DNA from: Hyphomicrobiales bacterium
GTDB lineage: Bacteria > Pseudomonadota > Alphaproteobacteria > Rhizobiales > Rhizobiaceae
DNA: 64,000 bases
Direction of reading: 5' to 3'
Assembly: GCA_021775415.1 (NCBI GenBank)
Contig: JAJFHV010000010.1
Coordinates: forward strand, 1-64,000
Below, one piece after another: positions 45,622 to 55,548 of this stretch. Position 1 is the first letter of the stretch; each line of letters opens with the position of its first letter. The translations under genes and the position numbers were made by a program. A model generated the notes under the pieces. It saw nothing but the letters and a program-made list of their open reading frames with translations. It was not told the origin of the DNA and did no database searches.

Positions 45622-47754
45622 CTAGTGGGCGAGCACTGCCAAAAGCAGAAGCGCTACAATGTTCGTGATCTTGATCATTGGGTTGACTGCAGGACCGGCT
45701 GTATCCTTGTAAGGATCACCTACGGTGTCGCCAGTGACAGAAGCCTTGTGTGCCTCGCTACCTTTTTCGTGTTTGACACCATCCTTGTCAGTGAAGCCGT
45801 CCTCAAAGGATTTCTTTGCATTGTCCCATGCACCGCCACCGGCTGTCATTGAAACAGCGACAAAGAAGCCAGTAACAATCACACCAAGCAGCATTGCGCC
45901 CAGAGCAGAGAATGCATCGGCCTTGGAATCAGTGATCCACAAAATTGCATAAAAACACACAATCGGCGAAAGCACCGGCAACATTGAAGGTACGATCATT
46001 TCACGGATAGCGGCTTTAGTCAGCATATCCACCGCACGACCATAATCGGGCTTTTCCTTGCCCTTCATGATGCCCGGCTTTTCCTTGAACTGGCGACGAA
46101 CTTCCTCAACCACGGAACCGGCTGCACGCCCTACAGCAGTCATGGACATGCCGCCGAAGATGTAAGGCAACAGACCACCAAACAGGAGGCCAACCACCAC
46201 GTACGGGTTGGAAAGTGAGAAATCGACCGAAACACCTTCAAAGAAGGAACCAGGGGTGGCGGTTGCTGCAAAGTGCTTCAGGTCTTCGGTGTAGGCTGCA
46301 AACAATACAAGCGCACCCAAACCGGCAGAACCGATAGCGTACCCCTTGGTGACTGCCTTTGTGGTGTTACCAACTGCATCAAGTGCGTCGGTAGTTGAGC
46401 GAACGTCGCTCGGTAATTCAGCCATCTCCGCAATACCACCGGCATTGTCAGTTACAGGACCGAATGCATCGAGTGCCACCACAAATCCAGCGACTGACAA
46501 CATGGTCGAGACCGCGATTGCAATACCAAACAGGCCAGCAAGCGAATAGGTCGAAATGATGCCAGCGATGATGATGATTGCAGGAATTGCAGTTGCTTCC
46601 AGTGAAATGGCAAGACCCTGAATAACGTTCGTACCATGTCCGGTAACCGATGCTTGAGCGATCGAGCGCACAGGACGGTATTCAACTCCGGTGTAATACT
46701 CAGTAATCCAGATGATCAGGCCAGTGATGACAAGGCCGATAAATCCGCAATACATCAAATGGCGGCCAGTGAACGAGATTTCATCGGTATAGAAGCCGTT
46801 ATCCATGCCAAGCCAGAACTGTACGATCAGGTACAGTGCAACAGCTGAAAGTACCGCTGTGGCAACAAAGCCTTTGTAAAGCGCACCCATGATTGAGTTG
46901 TTCGAACCAAGACGCACAAAGAATGTTCCGATGATCGAGGTAACCACGCAACTTGCGCCAATCAGGAGCGGGAACAGCATCAACTGGGCCGCAACAGCAC
47001 CGGAAAAGAAGATCGAAGCCAAAACCATCGTGGCAACAATGGTTACCGCATAGGTTTCGAACAAATCCGCTGCCATACCAGCACAGTCGCCAACGTTGTC
47101 GCCAACATTGTCTGCGATGGTTGCAGGGTTTCTTGGATCATCTTCAGGAATGCCAGCTTCAACCTTGCCAACCAAATCGCCGCCAACATCTGCACCCTTG
47201 GTGAAGATACCACCGCCGAGACGGGCAAAGATTGAAATCAGAGAAGCACCAAAACCAAGTGCCACAAGTGAATCAATCACCGTGCGACTTGTGTTGGAAA
47301 GCGCCATCAAATCCGTCAGTATCCAGTAGTAGACAGAAACGCCAAGCAGTGCTCCACCCGCTACTAGTAGACCGGTAATCGCACCAGACTTAAACGCAAC
47401 ATCAAGGCCCGCGCCGAGGCTTTGACTTGCAGCTTGGGCTGTACGCACATTTGCGCGAACAGATACCAACATGCCGACAAAGCCAGCTGCACCCGACAGG
47501 ACTGCGCCGACGGCGAATCCGATCGCGACGAGCCATCCGAGTAAATACCCGATGACCAGGAATGCCACAGCACCAACCATGCCGATGGTCATGTACTGAC
47601 GTGCGAGATAGGCTTGAGCGCCTTCCTGAATGAAGCCCGCGATTTCCTGCATGCGGTTGGTACCGGCATCTGCGTTCATCACGGATCTGGAGGCCCAAGC
47701 TCCATAGACGATAGACAAAAGCCCTGCGGCGATTGCCAGGTAAAGAGGTGACAT
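45622..47754 (-). CDS. hppA: membrane-bound proton-translocating pyrophosphatase, K+-independent type
   Basis: HppA couples pyrophosphate hydrolysis to proton pumping across the inner membrane. The 710-residue, roughly 16-helix protein has the substrate-site motif [22 protein letters not shown] and the [19 protein letters not shown] stretch. The [17 protein letters not shown] sequence, with Lys where K+-dependent enzymes have Ala, marks it as K+-independent. A promoter is visible upstream at 47888-47915, and a shared terminator follows. Confidence 0.96.
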   Translation of the reverse strand: MSPLYLAIAAGLLSIVYGAWASRSVMNADAGTNRMQEIAGFIQEGAQAYLARQYMTIGMVGAVAFLVIGYLLGWLVAIGFAVGAVLSGAAGFVGMLVSVRANVRTAQAASQSLGAGLDVAFKSGAITGLLVAGGALLGVSVYYWILTDLMALSNTSRTVIDSLVALGFGASLISIFARLGGGIFTKGADVGGDLVGKVEAGIPEDDPRNPATIADNVGDNVGDCAGMAADLFETYAVTIVATMVLASIFFSGAVAAQLMLFPLLIGASCVVTSIIGTFFVRLGSNNSIMGALYKGFVATAVLSAVALYLIVQFWLGMDNGFYTDEISFTGRHLMYCGFIGLVITGLIIWITEYYTGVEYRPVRSIAQASVTGHGTNVIQGLAISLEATAIPAIIIIAGIISTYSLAGLFGIAIAVSTMLSVAGFVVALDAFGPVTDNAGGIAEMAELPSDVRSTTDALDAVGNTTKAVTKGYAIGSAGLGALVLFAAYTEDLKHFAATATPGSFFEGVSVDFSLSNPYVVVGLLFGGLLPYIFGGMSMTAVGRAAGSVVEEVRRQFKEKPGIMKGKEKPDYGRAVDMLTKAAIREMIVPSMLPVLSPIVCFYAILWITDSKADAFSALGAMLLGVIVTGFFVAVSMTAGGGAWDNAKKSFEDGFTDKDGVKHEKGSEAHKASVTGDTVGDPYKDTAGPAVNPMIKITNIVALLLLAVLAH

Positions 47755-47887
47755 AATCCCTAATTCCTTTTGGTGAATTTAACTGTTGTTTTTCAAGCTG
47801 AACCCCTATCGGAGAAATCCGCACGGGTATTGTTACTGTTTGCAGCTTTTACGCCCGATTCAGAAGAATCTGGCTAAACCGTGGCGC

Positions 47888-47915
47888 ACCCTAGCCACAA
47901 AGTTTCAAAGGTCAA
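47888..47915 (-). promoter_or_regulatory. candidate sigma-70 promoter of hppA
   Basis: On the minus strand TTGACC (47910-47915) is followed after 16 bases by TAGGGT (47888-47893), about 130 bases before the hppA start. The -35 is strong and the -10 weak. Confidence 0.45.
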
Positions 47916-47965
47916 GATTTTGTTGGAAATTCATGTGAACTGCGGGGTCTTGTGCGACCAATTGC

Positions 47966-49183
47966 CTAAGCCAAAGCTTTTTTCGTCCCCACGAGCCACC
48001 ACAAACTGACAAGACAGGCTGCGGCAAGCGGAAATACCATCCAGTTCAAGAAGCCCCATCCGAAACTATTAAGCGCCAAACCTGACAGCAGGGACGCAAT
48101 CGCAACGGAACCAAATACAACGAAATCGTTTGCTCCCTGCGCCAAATTTCTTTCTTCCGGCCGGTAGGTGTCCGTCACCATTGCCGTCGCACCAATGAAA
48201 CCAAAATTCCAACCCAAGCCCAACAAAACCAGAGATCCCCAAAAGTGCATCAGTTGAACGCCGGCCAACGCAACAACCGCACATGCCATCAAAATGACCA
48301 GCCCGGTAGCAACAATTGTCTCCTTGCCAAAGCGGGCAATCAAGTTGCCGGTGAAAAAACTTGGCGCGAACATCGCCAATACGTGCCATTGGATACCCAA
48401 AGTGGATTGGTCGACAGAAAACCCGTGGTGGGTCATGGCTAATGGTGCCCCGGTCATCACGAACGACATCAATGCATAGGTGATGGTGCCGCAAAAAACC
48501 GCCACCAGAAAACGCGGCTGGGCGATAATTTTGGAGAGCGGCCTGCCGACGGGCTTTTCTCCGTCCACCTCACGCGTTGCCAGGTTGGATGGATTGAGAA
48601 ACAGCAAAGCAATGAAGCTCAGAACGAAGAGAATCGTGGCGCAATAAAAAGTTCCTGCATACGGGGTGGGTGCAGCAAAATCGACGGTATTAATTGCCAG
48701 TTGCGGCCCAATTATTGCCGCTGCGATACCGCCGGCCATGATCCAGGAGATTGCCTTTGGCTTGAAATCCTGAGTACCGCGATCAGCTGCCGCAAAACGA
48801 TATTGCTGGGTAAACCCACCCGCCAGACCATTCACCAGCAAGGCCGCACAGAAATACCAGAAATGATGCGCAACTATTGCGGTTCCTGCCAACAGCATGC
48901 CCAGAGCACCGATTCCGGTTCCTATCATAAAGCCCCGTTTGCGGCCAATTTTTCTCATGATGGCGTTGGCAATAATCGCACCAAACGCGACGCCAATATT
49001 GTAGGCAGTTACCGAAGCGGTCGCGAGGGATTTATCCGGTCCAAGCAGGAAAGATCCAACAACCGCGCCTAACGCAATGTTGATGGGGGCTGATGAGCCA
49101 CCAAAGGATTGGCACACCAGATAAAGCAGAACGTTCTTGCGTGCGGCCGCATTCTCTTGGTCATCAGTAAGGGTGATGCTCAG
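47966..49183 (-). CDS. MFS transporter with probable CTG start codon
   Basis: A 405-residue, 12-helix major facilitator permease, with RKIGRKRGF in the loop between helices 2 and 3. No ATG, GTG or TTG gives a full first helix: GTG 49117 begins in the middle of it. The frame runs upstream to CTG 49183 (residues [17 protein letters not shown] before helix 1). That codon has GGAG exactly seven bases upstream and overlaps the thiL stop as CTGA, mimicking the usual ATGA coupling. The substrate is unknown. The MFS gene after thiL is a familiar Rhizobiales arrangement. Confidence 0.78.
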   Translation of the reverse strand: MSITLTDDQENAAARKNVLLYLVCQSFGGSSAPINIALGAVVGSFLLGPDKSLATASVTAYNIGVAFGAIIANAIMRKIGRKRGFMIGTGIGALGMLLAGTAIVAHHFWYFCAALLVNGLAGGFTQQYRFAAADRGTQDFKPKAISWIMAGGIAAAIIGPQLAINTVDFAAPTPYAGTFYCATILFVLSFIALLFLNPSNLATREVDGEKPVGRPLSKIIAQPRFLVAVFCGTITYALMSFVMTGAPLAMTHHGFSVDQSTLGIQWHVLAMFAPSFFTGNLIARFGKETIVATGLVILMACAVVALAGVQLMHFWGSLVLLGLGWNFGFIGATAMVTDTYRPEERNLAQGANDFVVFGSVAIASLLSGLALNSFGWGFLNWMVFPLAAACLVSLWWLVGTKKALA

Positions 49184-50172
49184 TGATTTTCTCCAAAGTG
49201 TGTGTATCCGGATTTGGCAAAATTGACTTGCTTACCATCTGGGTCCAAAACTGTGACTCCAGCCCCTGCATTATCAAGTGTACCGATTCGGGTAATTTTC
49301 ACATCAGATTGTGCGATAACTGTTTCAAACCCAGACAATTTGTTTGCGGGCACCGCAAACAGAATTTCATAATCATCTCCGCCAGTTACAGCGATTTTTT
49401 GAAAATCAGATTCACGGCGAATTAATCGCTCCAGAGCGTTGGAGCGAGGAATTGCATCCACCAGAATGGATGCTGAAACACCTGACGCAGTGCAGAGTTT
49501 GCCAAGGTCCGCAATCAATCCGTCAGATATATCCATTGCTGCGGAAGCAAACTCGCGAACTATGCCGGTCATTTCACAACGGGGTTGCGGTATTAGATAA
49601 CGCTCTTCCAGATAAGACGCATCTTCAATACATACATCGGGTAGTTCACGCCGCCGCACCATCAATCCGGCTACCGCATCGCCTATCGTGCCAGTGACAT
49701 AGAGCGCATCACCCACAGAACCGCCAAGTCTGGAAACGTACTCATTTGGTGCACTCTCCCCGATCGCAGTAATGGAGATCACGATTCCACCGCCACTTGC
49801 GAATGTATCACCGCCAGTCAACTTGATGTCGAACTCCGCAATGTCCTGCTCCAGCCCGCTCGCGAATGAAGCGACCCAGGCTTCCTCCCAGGAATCTGAC
49901 AGACCAAGCGCAAGTGAGAAGTATTTCGGGACCGCACCTTTGGAGGCGAGGTCTGAAAGATTTACCCGCAGCGCTTTTCTGGCAATCAGATCGGGAGGAT
50001 CATTGGGAAGAAAATGCACCCCTTCGGCAATTGCATCCTGGGTAATTACGAGGGATTTTCCTGTAGTTGGTGTAATCAGCGCCGCATCATCTTGCAGCCC
50101 GAAAGAACCCTCGTCTGCCAGCGGTGCGAAATAACGCTTTATCAGTGAAAATTCATCCGGTCTTTTTTTCAC
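49180..50172 (-). CDS. thiL: thiamine-monophosphate kinase
   Basis: ThiL phosphorylates thiamine monophosphate to the active diphosphate cofactor. The 330-residue product shows [45 protein letters not shown] and [15 protein letters not shown], covering the Mg-ATP and substrate loops of the PurM-like fold. GTG 50172 with AAGG six bases upstream gives the normal family start; it overlaps the nusB end by 20 bases. The frame is open to 50232. Translation passes to the MFS gene through a CTGA overlap. Confidence 0.93.
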   Translation of the reverse strand: MKKRPDEFSLIKRYFAPLADEGSFGLQDDAALITPTTGKSLVITQDAIAEGVHFLPNDPPDLIARKALRVNLSDLASKGAVPKYFSLALGLSDSWEEAWVASFASGLEQDIAEFDIKLTGGDTFASGGGIVISITAIGESAPNEYVSRLGGSVGDALYVTGTIGDAVAGLMVRRRELPDVCIEDASYLEERYLIPQPRCEMTGIVREFASAAMDISDGLIADLGKLCTASGVSASILVDAIPRSNALERLIRRESDFQKIAVTGGDDYEILFAVPANKLSGFETVIAQSDVKITRIGTLDNAGAGVTVLDPDGKQVNFAKSGYTHFGENH

Positions 50173-50668
50173 TTTTTGCCTTGTCCTTGAACTCTTCGGG
50201 CCGCAACTCACGAGCAATGGTATCAAGCACACCGTTTATCAAACGAGGTTCATCCTCTTCGAAGAACGCCTTTGCCACATCAAGGTACTCGGAAATGATG
50301 ACACGAGCCGGCACATCGTTACGTTTCATCAATTCAAACACCCCTGCCCGCATCACTGAACGCAGAAGTGTATGGATGCGCGCAAGTGGCCAATCATCCG
50401 GCAGAGTTTTATGAATTTTTGGATCGAGTACCGTTTGCTCGGCAACCACACCAGCGACAATTCCCCGGAACCAGCCAATATCCGCCTCAAGATATTCGTC
50501 GCCATCGACCTCCTGGCCTATCCGCAGGTTTTCATACTCCTCGACAACTTCATTCGTGCGGACGTCAGATATATCCATCTGATACAGCGCCTGAACAGCG
50601 GCAAGCCGCGCCGCGCCGCGTTTGTTGGCACGTTTTGTGTCGACATCGGATTGTTCGGGCTTGATCAT
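50153..50668 (-). CDS. nusB: transcription antitermination factor NusB
   Basis: NusB binds boxA RNA with S10 in rRNA antitermination. The 171-residue product starts with a short charged extension, then [17 protein letters not shown] and ends with the [16 protein letters not shown] helix, all typical of NusB. ATG 50668 has GGAT six bases upstream and lies four bases after the ribH stop; a longer frame from 50704 would overlap ribH needlessly. It overlaps thiL by 20 bases. Confidence 0.95.
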   Translation of the reverse strand: MIKPEQSDVDTKRANKRGAARLAAVQALYQMDISDVRTNEVVEEYENLRIGQEVDGDEYLEADIGWFRGIVAGVVAEQTVLDPKIHKTLPDDWPLARIHTLLRSVMRAGVFELMKRNDVPARVIISEYLDVAKAFFEEDEPRLINGVLDTIARELRPEEFKDKAKSEKKTG

Positions 50669-50672
50669 TGCA

Positions 50673-51116
50673 TTATCCAATGTTGAATTTCTTTCGCATC
50701 GCAATCATTGCAAGCGCTGCCTTTGCTGCGCCGCCGCCTTTGTTCTTGTCTTTGATACTGGCGCGGGCCCAAGCCTGGTCACGGTTTTCAACCGTTTGAA
50801 TGCCATTACCGATTGCCAGCCGCTTGTTTACCGACAAATCCATTATCGCACGGGCTGATTCATTCGATACAATTTCATAATGCGTTGTCTCACCGCGAAT
50901 GACACAACCGATTGCCACATAGCCTTCATACTGCACATCTTTGGACTTGGCTGCCATGGCAATCGCAGCAGGAATCTCCAGAACGCCCGGCACGCTGACA
51001 TGATCGAAGGTTGCTCCGGCATTGTCCAACTCGGCTTTTACACCAACCAGCAATTCGTCGGAAATATCTTCATAAAAGCGCGCATCAACAACCAGTAGAT
51101 GGGTATTCTTTGCCAT
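50673..51116 (-). CDS. ribH: 6,7-dimethyl-8-ribityllumazine synthase
   Basis: RibH condenses the pyrimidinedione intermediate with dihydroxybutanone phosphate to make lumazine, the precursor of riboflavin. The 147-residue subunit has [10 protein letters not shown], the [13 protein letters not shown] loop and the catalytic region [23 protein letters not shown] is six bases before ATG 51116. It precedes nusB by four bases, the usual ribH-nusB pair. Confidence 0.96.
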   Translation of the reverse strand: MAKNTHLLVVDARFYEDISDELLVGVKAELDNAGATFDHVSVPGVLEIPAAIAMAAKSKDVQYEGYVAIGCVIRGETTHYEIVSNESARAIMDLSVNKRLAIGNGIQTVENRDQAWARASIKDKNKGGGAAKAALAMIAMRKKFNIG

Positions 51117-51195
51117 AAGGCACTCCTGTCAATCTCTCGACAGGACAAAGCATGTGGTGATGCTGAAATGCAAGCAGGAAGTTGGCCCTTCTGGG

Positions 51196-52065
51196 TCAAC
51201 CTTCAATTTGTTGCAGGATACGGTTGTGCACATTTTCATCATTACCCAATGGAATGTGTGATGAGCGTATCTTGAAGCTGGATATTTCTGTCGTGCTATT
51301 GCCACGCTTTAATTTTAAGGGAGCGCCGATACAATCCAGATTGGTGCAGACAAAGTTGTCCGCGGTTTTCACGTTTGGCTTGACCTTGCTCGGCATCGGA
51401 CCATCAACTGTTCCAAGATAGTGAACCGCAATGCCCTTGCGATCCAACTCGGATGCGATTGAGGTTACAACATTCACCCCATAGCTGATGCCAATCAAAT
51501 TAATCTCCACATTGGGATCGATTGCATGGGTTTGCTCGATATCCCGCATAACCCTTGAGCGGATCACGGTTGAGCCTTCCAGCGGCGTCGCATAGCTGTA
51601 AAGCGTGGAACCCGGAATTTTTTTGGAAAGATTGGTGAACCCGTATCCAATAAAAGGAACAGCGCTTGCCAAACCGTTAAGCAAATAGGTTTTGCGGATG
51701 CGCGGAAGCGGTTGGACATTGGATTCTGGGTCAATCAATTCAGTGCCGGAATAGGTCGAAATCACCGATGCGGTCTGCAGCTCCGTATCGGGTTCGGTTG
51801 CGGCCACCGGATCAACTTGAGCGACCGCAGACTTATCCATATATGCCGGATCAATTGTAGACGCCACCACATCTGGTTGCGGAGTATCAGCAACTGGCTG
51901 CACCACCGATGGATATGAACCCGCCGGTTCATAAGTCGCTGTTTGATAACTGGATTGGTCAATATCTGCTGTTGGTGTCAGGCTCAGACCATCAGATCCA
52001 GATACACATGCAGAAAGGGAAAACGCCAGACTGACGACAAACGCAGGAACTACTCGTGAACGCAT
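51196..52065 (-). CDS. lipoprotein with alpha/beta-hydrolase-like elbow
   Basis: A 289-residue lipoprotein with a signal peptide ending in lipobox LSAC, a disordered stretch rich in Ser, Thr, Pro and Asp to about residue 115, then a globular domain. That domain contains INLIGISYGVNVV, a GxSxG nucleophile elbow, a following VDGP-type Asp, and a His near the end (NDENVHNRI), so a serine hydrolase fold is plausible. I recall similar unnamed lipoproteins beside ribH in Rhizobiales. ATG 52065 with AGGA seven bases upstream is preferred to the frame start at 52089. Confidence 0.7.
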   Translation of the reverse strand: MRSRVVPAFVVSLAFSLSACVSGSDGLSLTPTADIDQSSYQTATYEPAGSYPSVVQPVADTPQPDVVASTIDPAYMDKSAVAQVDPVAATEPDTELQTASVISTYSGTELIDPESNVQPLPRIRKTYLLNGLASAVPFIGYGFTNLSKKIPGSTLYSYATPLEGSTVIRSRVMRDIEQTHAIDPNVEINLIGISYGVNVVTSIASELDRKGIAVHYLGTVDGPMPSKVKPNVKTADNFVCTNLDCIGAPLKLKRGNSTTEISSFKIRSSHIPLGNDENVHNRILQQIEG

Positions 52066-52140
52066 AACTTGATCCTGATAACAACGCATAACAGCGTCAT
52101 TATTGGCGGACTGTGGTTAATATTTGGCAAAAATCTGGTT

Positions 52141-52731
52141 TTATTGCGCATCAGCCAATCGAGCGGCGTATCGCGCAAGCTGGTCAACCTCCAGATTTAT
52201 CCGATCGCCCACTTTACGCTCACCCCATGTAGTGACCTCAAGTGTGTGGCGAATGAGAAGAACATCGAACCGATTATCCTCGACACCATTTACCGTAAGA
52301 GAGGTACCGTCGAGCGTAACGGACCCTTTTGGTGCAATGAATTTTGCAAGTTCAACAGGTGCATCGAGCGTAAATCGAACCGCATCTCCCTCGTCCTTGC
52401 GTTCCACAATTTGTGCGATGCCGTCCACATGACCGGATACCAGATGGCCACCCAGTTCATCGCCATGTTTCAAGGCTCGTTCAAGATTAACGCTGTCACC
52501 AGGCCCAAGAGCTCCAAGCGTCGTCAATCGCAACGCTTCTTCCCAGGCTTCGACTTCGAACCAGCTGTTGCCCTTTTCAACAACGGTCAGACAACACCCC
52601 GAATGCGAAATCGACGCACCAATATCAATTGTTGGGGTGTCATAGATGGTTGAAACCCGGAAGCGCTTACCTTGCGGTAAAGCTTCAATCTGGTCAATTT
52701 TGCCTATGTCGGTAACGATCCCGGTAAACAT
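52141..52731 (-). CDS. ribE: riboflavin synthase, alpha subunit
   Basis: This enzyme dismutates two lumazines into riboflavin and the pyrimidine precursor. The 196-residue protein shows the two repeated barrels of the family: the N-terminal MFTGIVTDIG and SHSGCCLTVVE, repeated in the second half as HLVSGHVDGIAQI and TLDGTSLTVNGVE. ATG 52731 directly abuts the ribD stop codon, so the two are translationally coupled. Confidence 0.96.
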   Translation of the reverse strand: MFTGIVTDIGKIDQIEALPQGKRFRVSTIYDTPTIDIGASISHSGCCLTVVEKGNSWFEVEAWEEALRLTTLGALGPGDSVNLERALKHGDELGGHLVSGHVDGIAQIVERKDEGDAVRFTLDAPVELAKFIAPKGSVTLDGTSLTVNGVEDNRFDVLLIRHTLEVTTWGERKVGDRINLEVDQLARYAARLADAQ

Positions 52732-53868
52732 TCAGCCAGCCACCTTACAAAGTCTCAAACAAAGATCAGAACCAAATCGCAATTCTTCGCGAATTTCAAA
52801 TCCTTCCGGCAAGTTATCCGGCGTGAATGGTGCAATCACCGCATCTTTTGGAATATTTGTGACTTCAGGTTCACCGCCAACATACAGCATGATTTCATCG
52901 ACCAGGTTTTCCTTGAGAAAACTTTCAGCAACCTTCGAGCCGCCTTCGACCATAACGGATTGAATGCCTTTGGCGGCCAGATCATCCAGTAGCTCTGGGA
53001 GCGCAATATGCGCACCATCCAACTCACACGCCAACCGGCTTACGCCGTGTTTTGCCAACATGTCCTGCCAATTCCGCGCTACATCATTGGGTGCAATAGC
53101 GAAGGTTGGTAACGCATGGGCTGAACTCACCAATTGATGCTGCGCTTCAAGCAGCGCTCCTGCATCCAGCACCACACGGATCGGCGAACGCGCTTCCAAT
53201 CCAGGCAAACGACAGGTCAGCCCCGGATCATCCGACAACACAGTGCCAATGCCAACAAGAATTGCATCATGTCGTGCTCGCATCAAATGGGTTTGAGCTT
53301 TGGATTCTGATCCGGTAATTCTCACCTGTTGCTTGTCGCGAACGCCCATTACCCCTTCATTGGTCATTGCCAGTTTGAGTGTCACGAAGGGATTGTTGCT
53401 GCTGCGCATTTTCAAATACCCCTGCATAACCCGCGACGCAGCGTTGCCGCCATCAATCTGGACGACTTCAATGCCAGCATTCTCCAACGTGGCATGCCCC
53501 TTGCCATTCACACGGGCGTCCGGATCAACGATTGCCGTCACAACCCGGGTAACGCCTGCGTCAATCAAGGTCTGCGCACAAGGCGGTGTGCGACCATGAT
53601 GAGCGCAGGGTTCAAGCGTCACATATGCCGTTGCGCCTTTCGCCGAGCTCCCCACCTCTGCCAGAGCAATCGGCTCCGCATGCGGACGGCCACCACGTGC
53701 AGTGATGCCAGAACCGATGATGTAAGACCCCTCTCCATCATCGCGCACCAAGAGGCAGACAACAGACGGATTTGTGCCCGTCATCCCCTCATGCCTACGC
53801 GCAAGCCGCAACGCGGCATCGAGATACCGGCGGTCAATTGCAGCTGAGTTTTCGTCGTTTGAATTCAT
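52732..53868 (-). CDS. ribD: bifunctional riboflavin biosynthesis protein RibD
   Basis: RibD deaminates and then reduces the first pyrimidine of the riboflavin pathway. The 378-residue protein has an N-terminal cytidine-deaminase-like zinc domain (RPHAEPIAL and EPCAHHGRTPPC) and a C-terminal reductase domain (HDAILVGIGTVLSDDP to MVEGGSKVAESF). It is full length and immediately followed by ribE. Confidence 0.95.
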   Translation of the reverse strand: MNSNDENSAAIDRRYLDAALRLARRHEGMTGTNPSVVCLLVRDDGEGSYIIGSGITARGGRPHAEPIALAEVGSSAKGATAYVTLEPCAHHGRTPPCAQTLIDAGVTRVVTAIVDPDARVNGKGHATLENAGIEVVQIDGGNAASRVMQGYLKMRSSNNPFVTLKLAMTNEGVMGVRDKQQVRITGSESKAQTHLMRARHDAILVGIGTVLSDDPGLTCRLPGLEARSPIRVVLDAGALLEAQHQLVSSAHALPTFAIAPNDVARNWQDMLAKHGVSRLACELDGAHIALPELLDDLAAKGIQSVMVEGGSKVAESFLKENLVDEIMLYVGGEPEVTNIPKDAVIAPFTPDNLPEGFEIREELRFGSDLCLRLCKVAG

Positions 53869-53963
53869 TGGGGTGGTATGGCGGAAAACTGTGAGATTGG
53901 GAAGATCGGGCGAGACTTAGCGTTAATGCTGCGCCGGACTTACACAAGCGCTGATAACAGATT

Positions 53964-55001
53964 TCAGGAGTCCGCTGTCTCGGTGGCATTCGATATCTCG
54001 TCGCGAATATTTTCACCATAACCGAAGATTGAGGGACCTCCGCCGGTGTGAATGAATACTAGATTTCTTTCCGGCTTTTGCTCAGCGCTTTGTAACATCG
54101 CCGCGAAGGTCTTGGCCGTATAGACAGGATCAAGGATCAAACCCTCCATTCTAGCCGCTATCCGCATGGCTCGATGCGCCAGCGGACCAGCAATGCCGTA
54201 TTGTGGCGCAAGAAATTCATCTGTCAGAACCAAATCACTGTCTTTAACCGGGTTAGGCTGGCCGAGCAGTTCGGCGATTTGTTTGAACCGCTCGAGCATA
54301 CGCGGACCTTGTTGATCCGCACCTCGACGAACACAAACTCCAGTAACCGGGATAGCGCAACCTATTACCCGTAAACCGTACACCAGGCCACCATGGGTGT
54401 TACCCGATCCGGAGGGCACAAAAATCTCATCGGGCAGAAACCCCAATTGTTTGAATTGTGCAACCAGCTCAAACGCAGCCTCGATGTAGCCCAAAGCACC
54501 CAGCGGGGGATGGGAGGGGTGCATCGGCACAATGTACGGTGTTTTGCCTTCTGCCTTAAGTGAGGCTGCAATCTCTTTCAGGTTTTGATCAGCGCCCTCT
54601 TCATTTTCCCCTTCCGGGAAATAATGAAGTGTCGCCCCAAGCATTTCATTGAGCAGGACATTACCCGACCGCTTGTATTCCGGGTCATCTTTTGGAACGC
54701 GGTCTTCCAGTTGAATGTGGCATGCAAGGCCTAGCTTGCAGCATGCGGCAGCAGCCGTTCGGACAAAATTTGACTGGACCGCACCGGTCAGCAGTATGGT
54801 GTCTGCCTTCTGGGTAAGCGCCTCGCCCAGATAATATTCCAGTTGACGCACCTTGTTTCCGCCGAAGGCCAAGCCGTTGCAGTCATCCCGTTTGACGAGA
54901 ACCGACTTCGCACCAATGTGCTGTGCCAAATGAACCTGTGGTTCGAGTGGTGTGAATGTATCCCACAATTGCACTTTGGGAATTTTGGCTAATGCATCCA
55001 T
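53964..55001 (-). CDS. D-cysteine desulfhydrase/ACC deaminase family protein
   Basis: A 345-residue PLP fold-type II enzyme. The PLP lysine is in LAFGGNKVRQLEYYLG, the phosphate-binding glycine loop is PSGSGNTHGG, and QSNFVRTAAAACCKLGL follows the family pattern. Members include D-cysteine desulfhydrase (releasing pyruvate, H2S and ammonia) and 1-aminocyclopropane-1-carboxylate deaminase; sequence alone does not settle the substrate here. It is inserted between nrdR and ribD, which are commonly adjacent in this order. Confidence 0.83.
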   Translation of the reverse strand: MDALAKIPKVQLWDTFTPLEPQVHLAQHIGAKSVLVKRDDCNGLAFGGNKVRQLEYYLGEALTQKADTILLTGAVQSNFVRTAAAACCKLGLACHIQLEDRVPKDDPEYKRSGNVLLNEMLGATLHYFPEGENEEGADQNLKEIAASLKAEGKTPYIVPMHPSHPPLGALGYIEAAFELVAQFKQLGFLPDEIFVPSGSGNTHGGLVYGLRVIGCAIPVTGVCVRRGADQQGPRMLERFKQIAELLGQPNPVKDSDLVLTDEFLAPQYGIAGPLAHRAMRIAARMEGLILDPVYTAKTFAAMLQSAEQKPERNLVFIHTGGGPSIFGYGENIRDEISNATETADS

Positions 55002-55064
55002 GCTTTTGTTATACCCGAGATTTCATAATGCTAAAGCAGACATCACGATAAGCGGGATCATTCC

Positions 55065-55526
55065 CTACTCTTCGTCGTCTCCGCTCAGTTCGCTCAAAAA
55101 TCCTTCAAAGTCCTTGGCTTCCTGAAAATCACGATAAACGGAGGCAAAGCGCACATAGGCGACTTCATCGACCTGTTTGAGACCTTCCATTACCAGACGC
55201 CCGATTTCATCGGAGGGAATATCGCCCTCCCCTTGGGATTCCAGCTGGCGAACGATGCCCGTGATCATCCGATCTACCCGTTCGGGATCGAGATCACGTT
55301 TTCGGATTGCCGTTTGCACAGAACGGGTAAGCTTATCGCGATCCAGCGGCACCCGCTTGCCAGACTTCTTGAGCACCATGAGCTCTCTCAATTGAACGCG
55401 CTCAAAGGTTGTAAACCTGCCTCCGCAATCAGAACACACTCGCCGACGGCGAATGGAATTCCCGTCCTCAGTGGGGCGGGAATCCTTTACCTGCGTATCT
55501 GCATTCGAACAGTAGGGACAACGCAC
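55065..55526 (-). CDS. nrdR: transcriptional repressor NrdR
   Basis: NrdR senses ATP/dATP and represses ribonucleotide reductase genes by binding NrdR boxes. The 153-residue protein begins with the zinc ribbon RCPYCS and [13 protein letters not shown], followed by an ATP-cone ([16 protein letters not shown]). GTG 55526, with GGAGG seven bases upstream, is the natural start; the frame is open to 55589. It follows glyA after 22 bases. Confidence 0.96.
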   Translation of the reverse strand: MRCPYCSNADTQVKDSRPTEDGNSIRRRRVCSDCGGRFTTFERVQLRELMVLKKSGKRVPLDRDKLTRSVQTAIRKRDLDPERVDRMITGIVRQLESQGEGDIPSDEIGRLVMEGLKQVDEVAYVRFASVYRDFQEAKDFEGFLSELSGDDEE

Positions 55527-55548
55527 CTCAGCTCCTCCAGGCCTTAAA

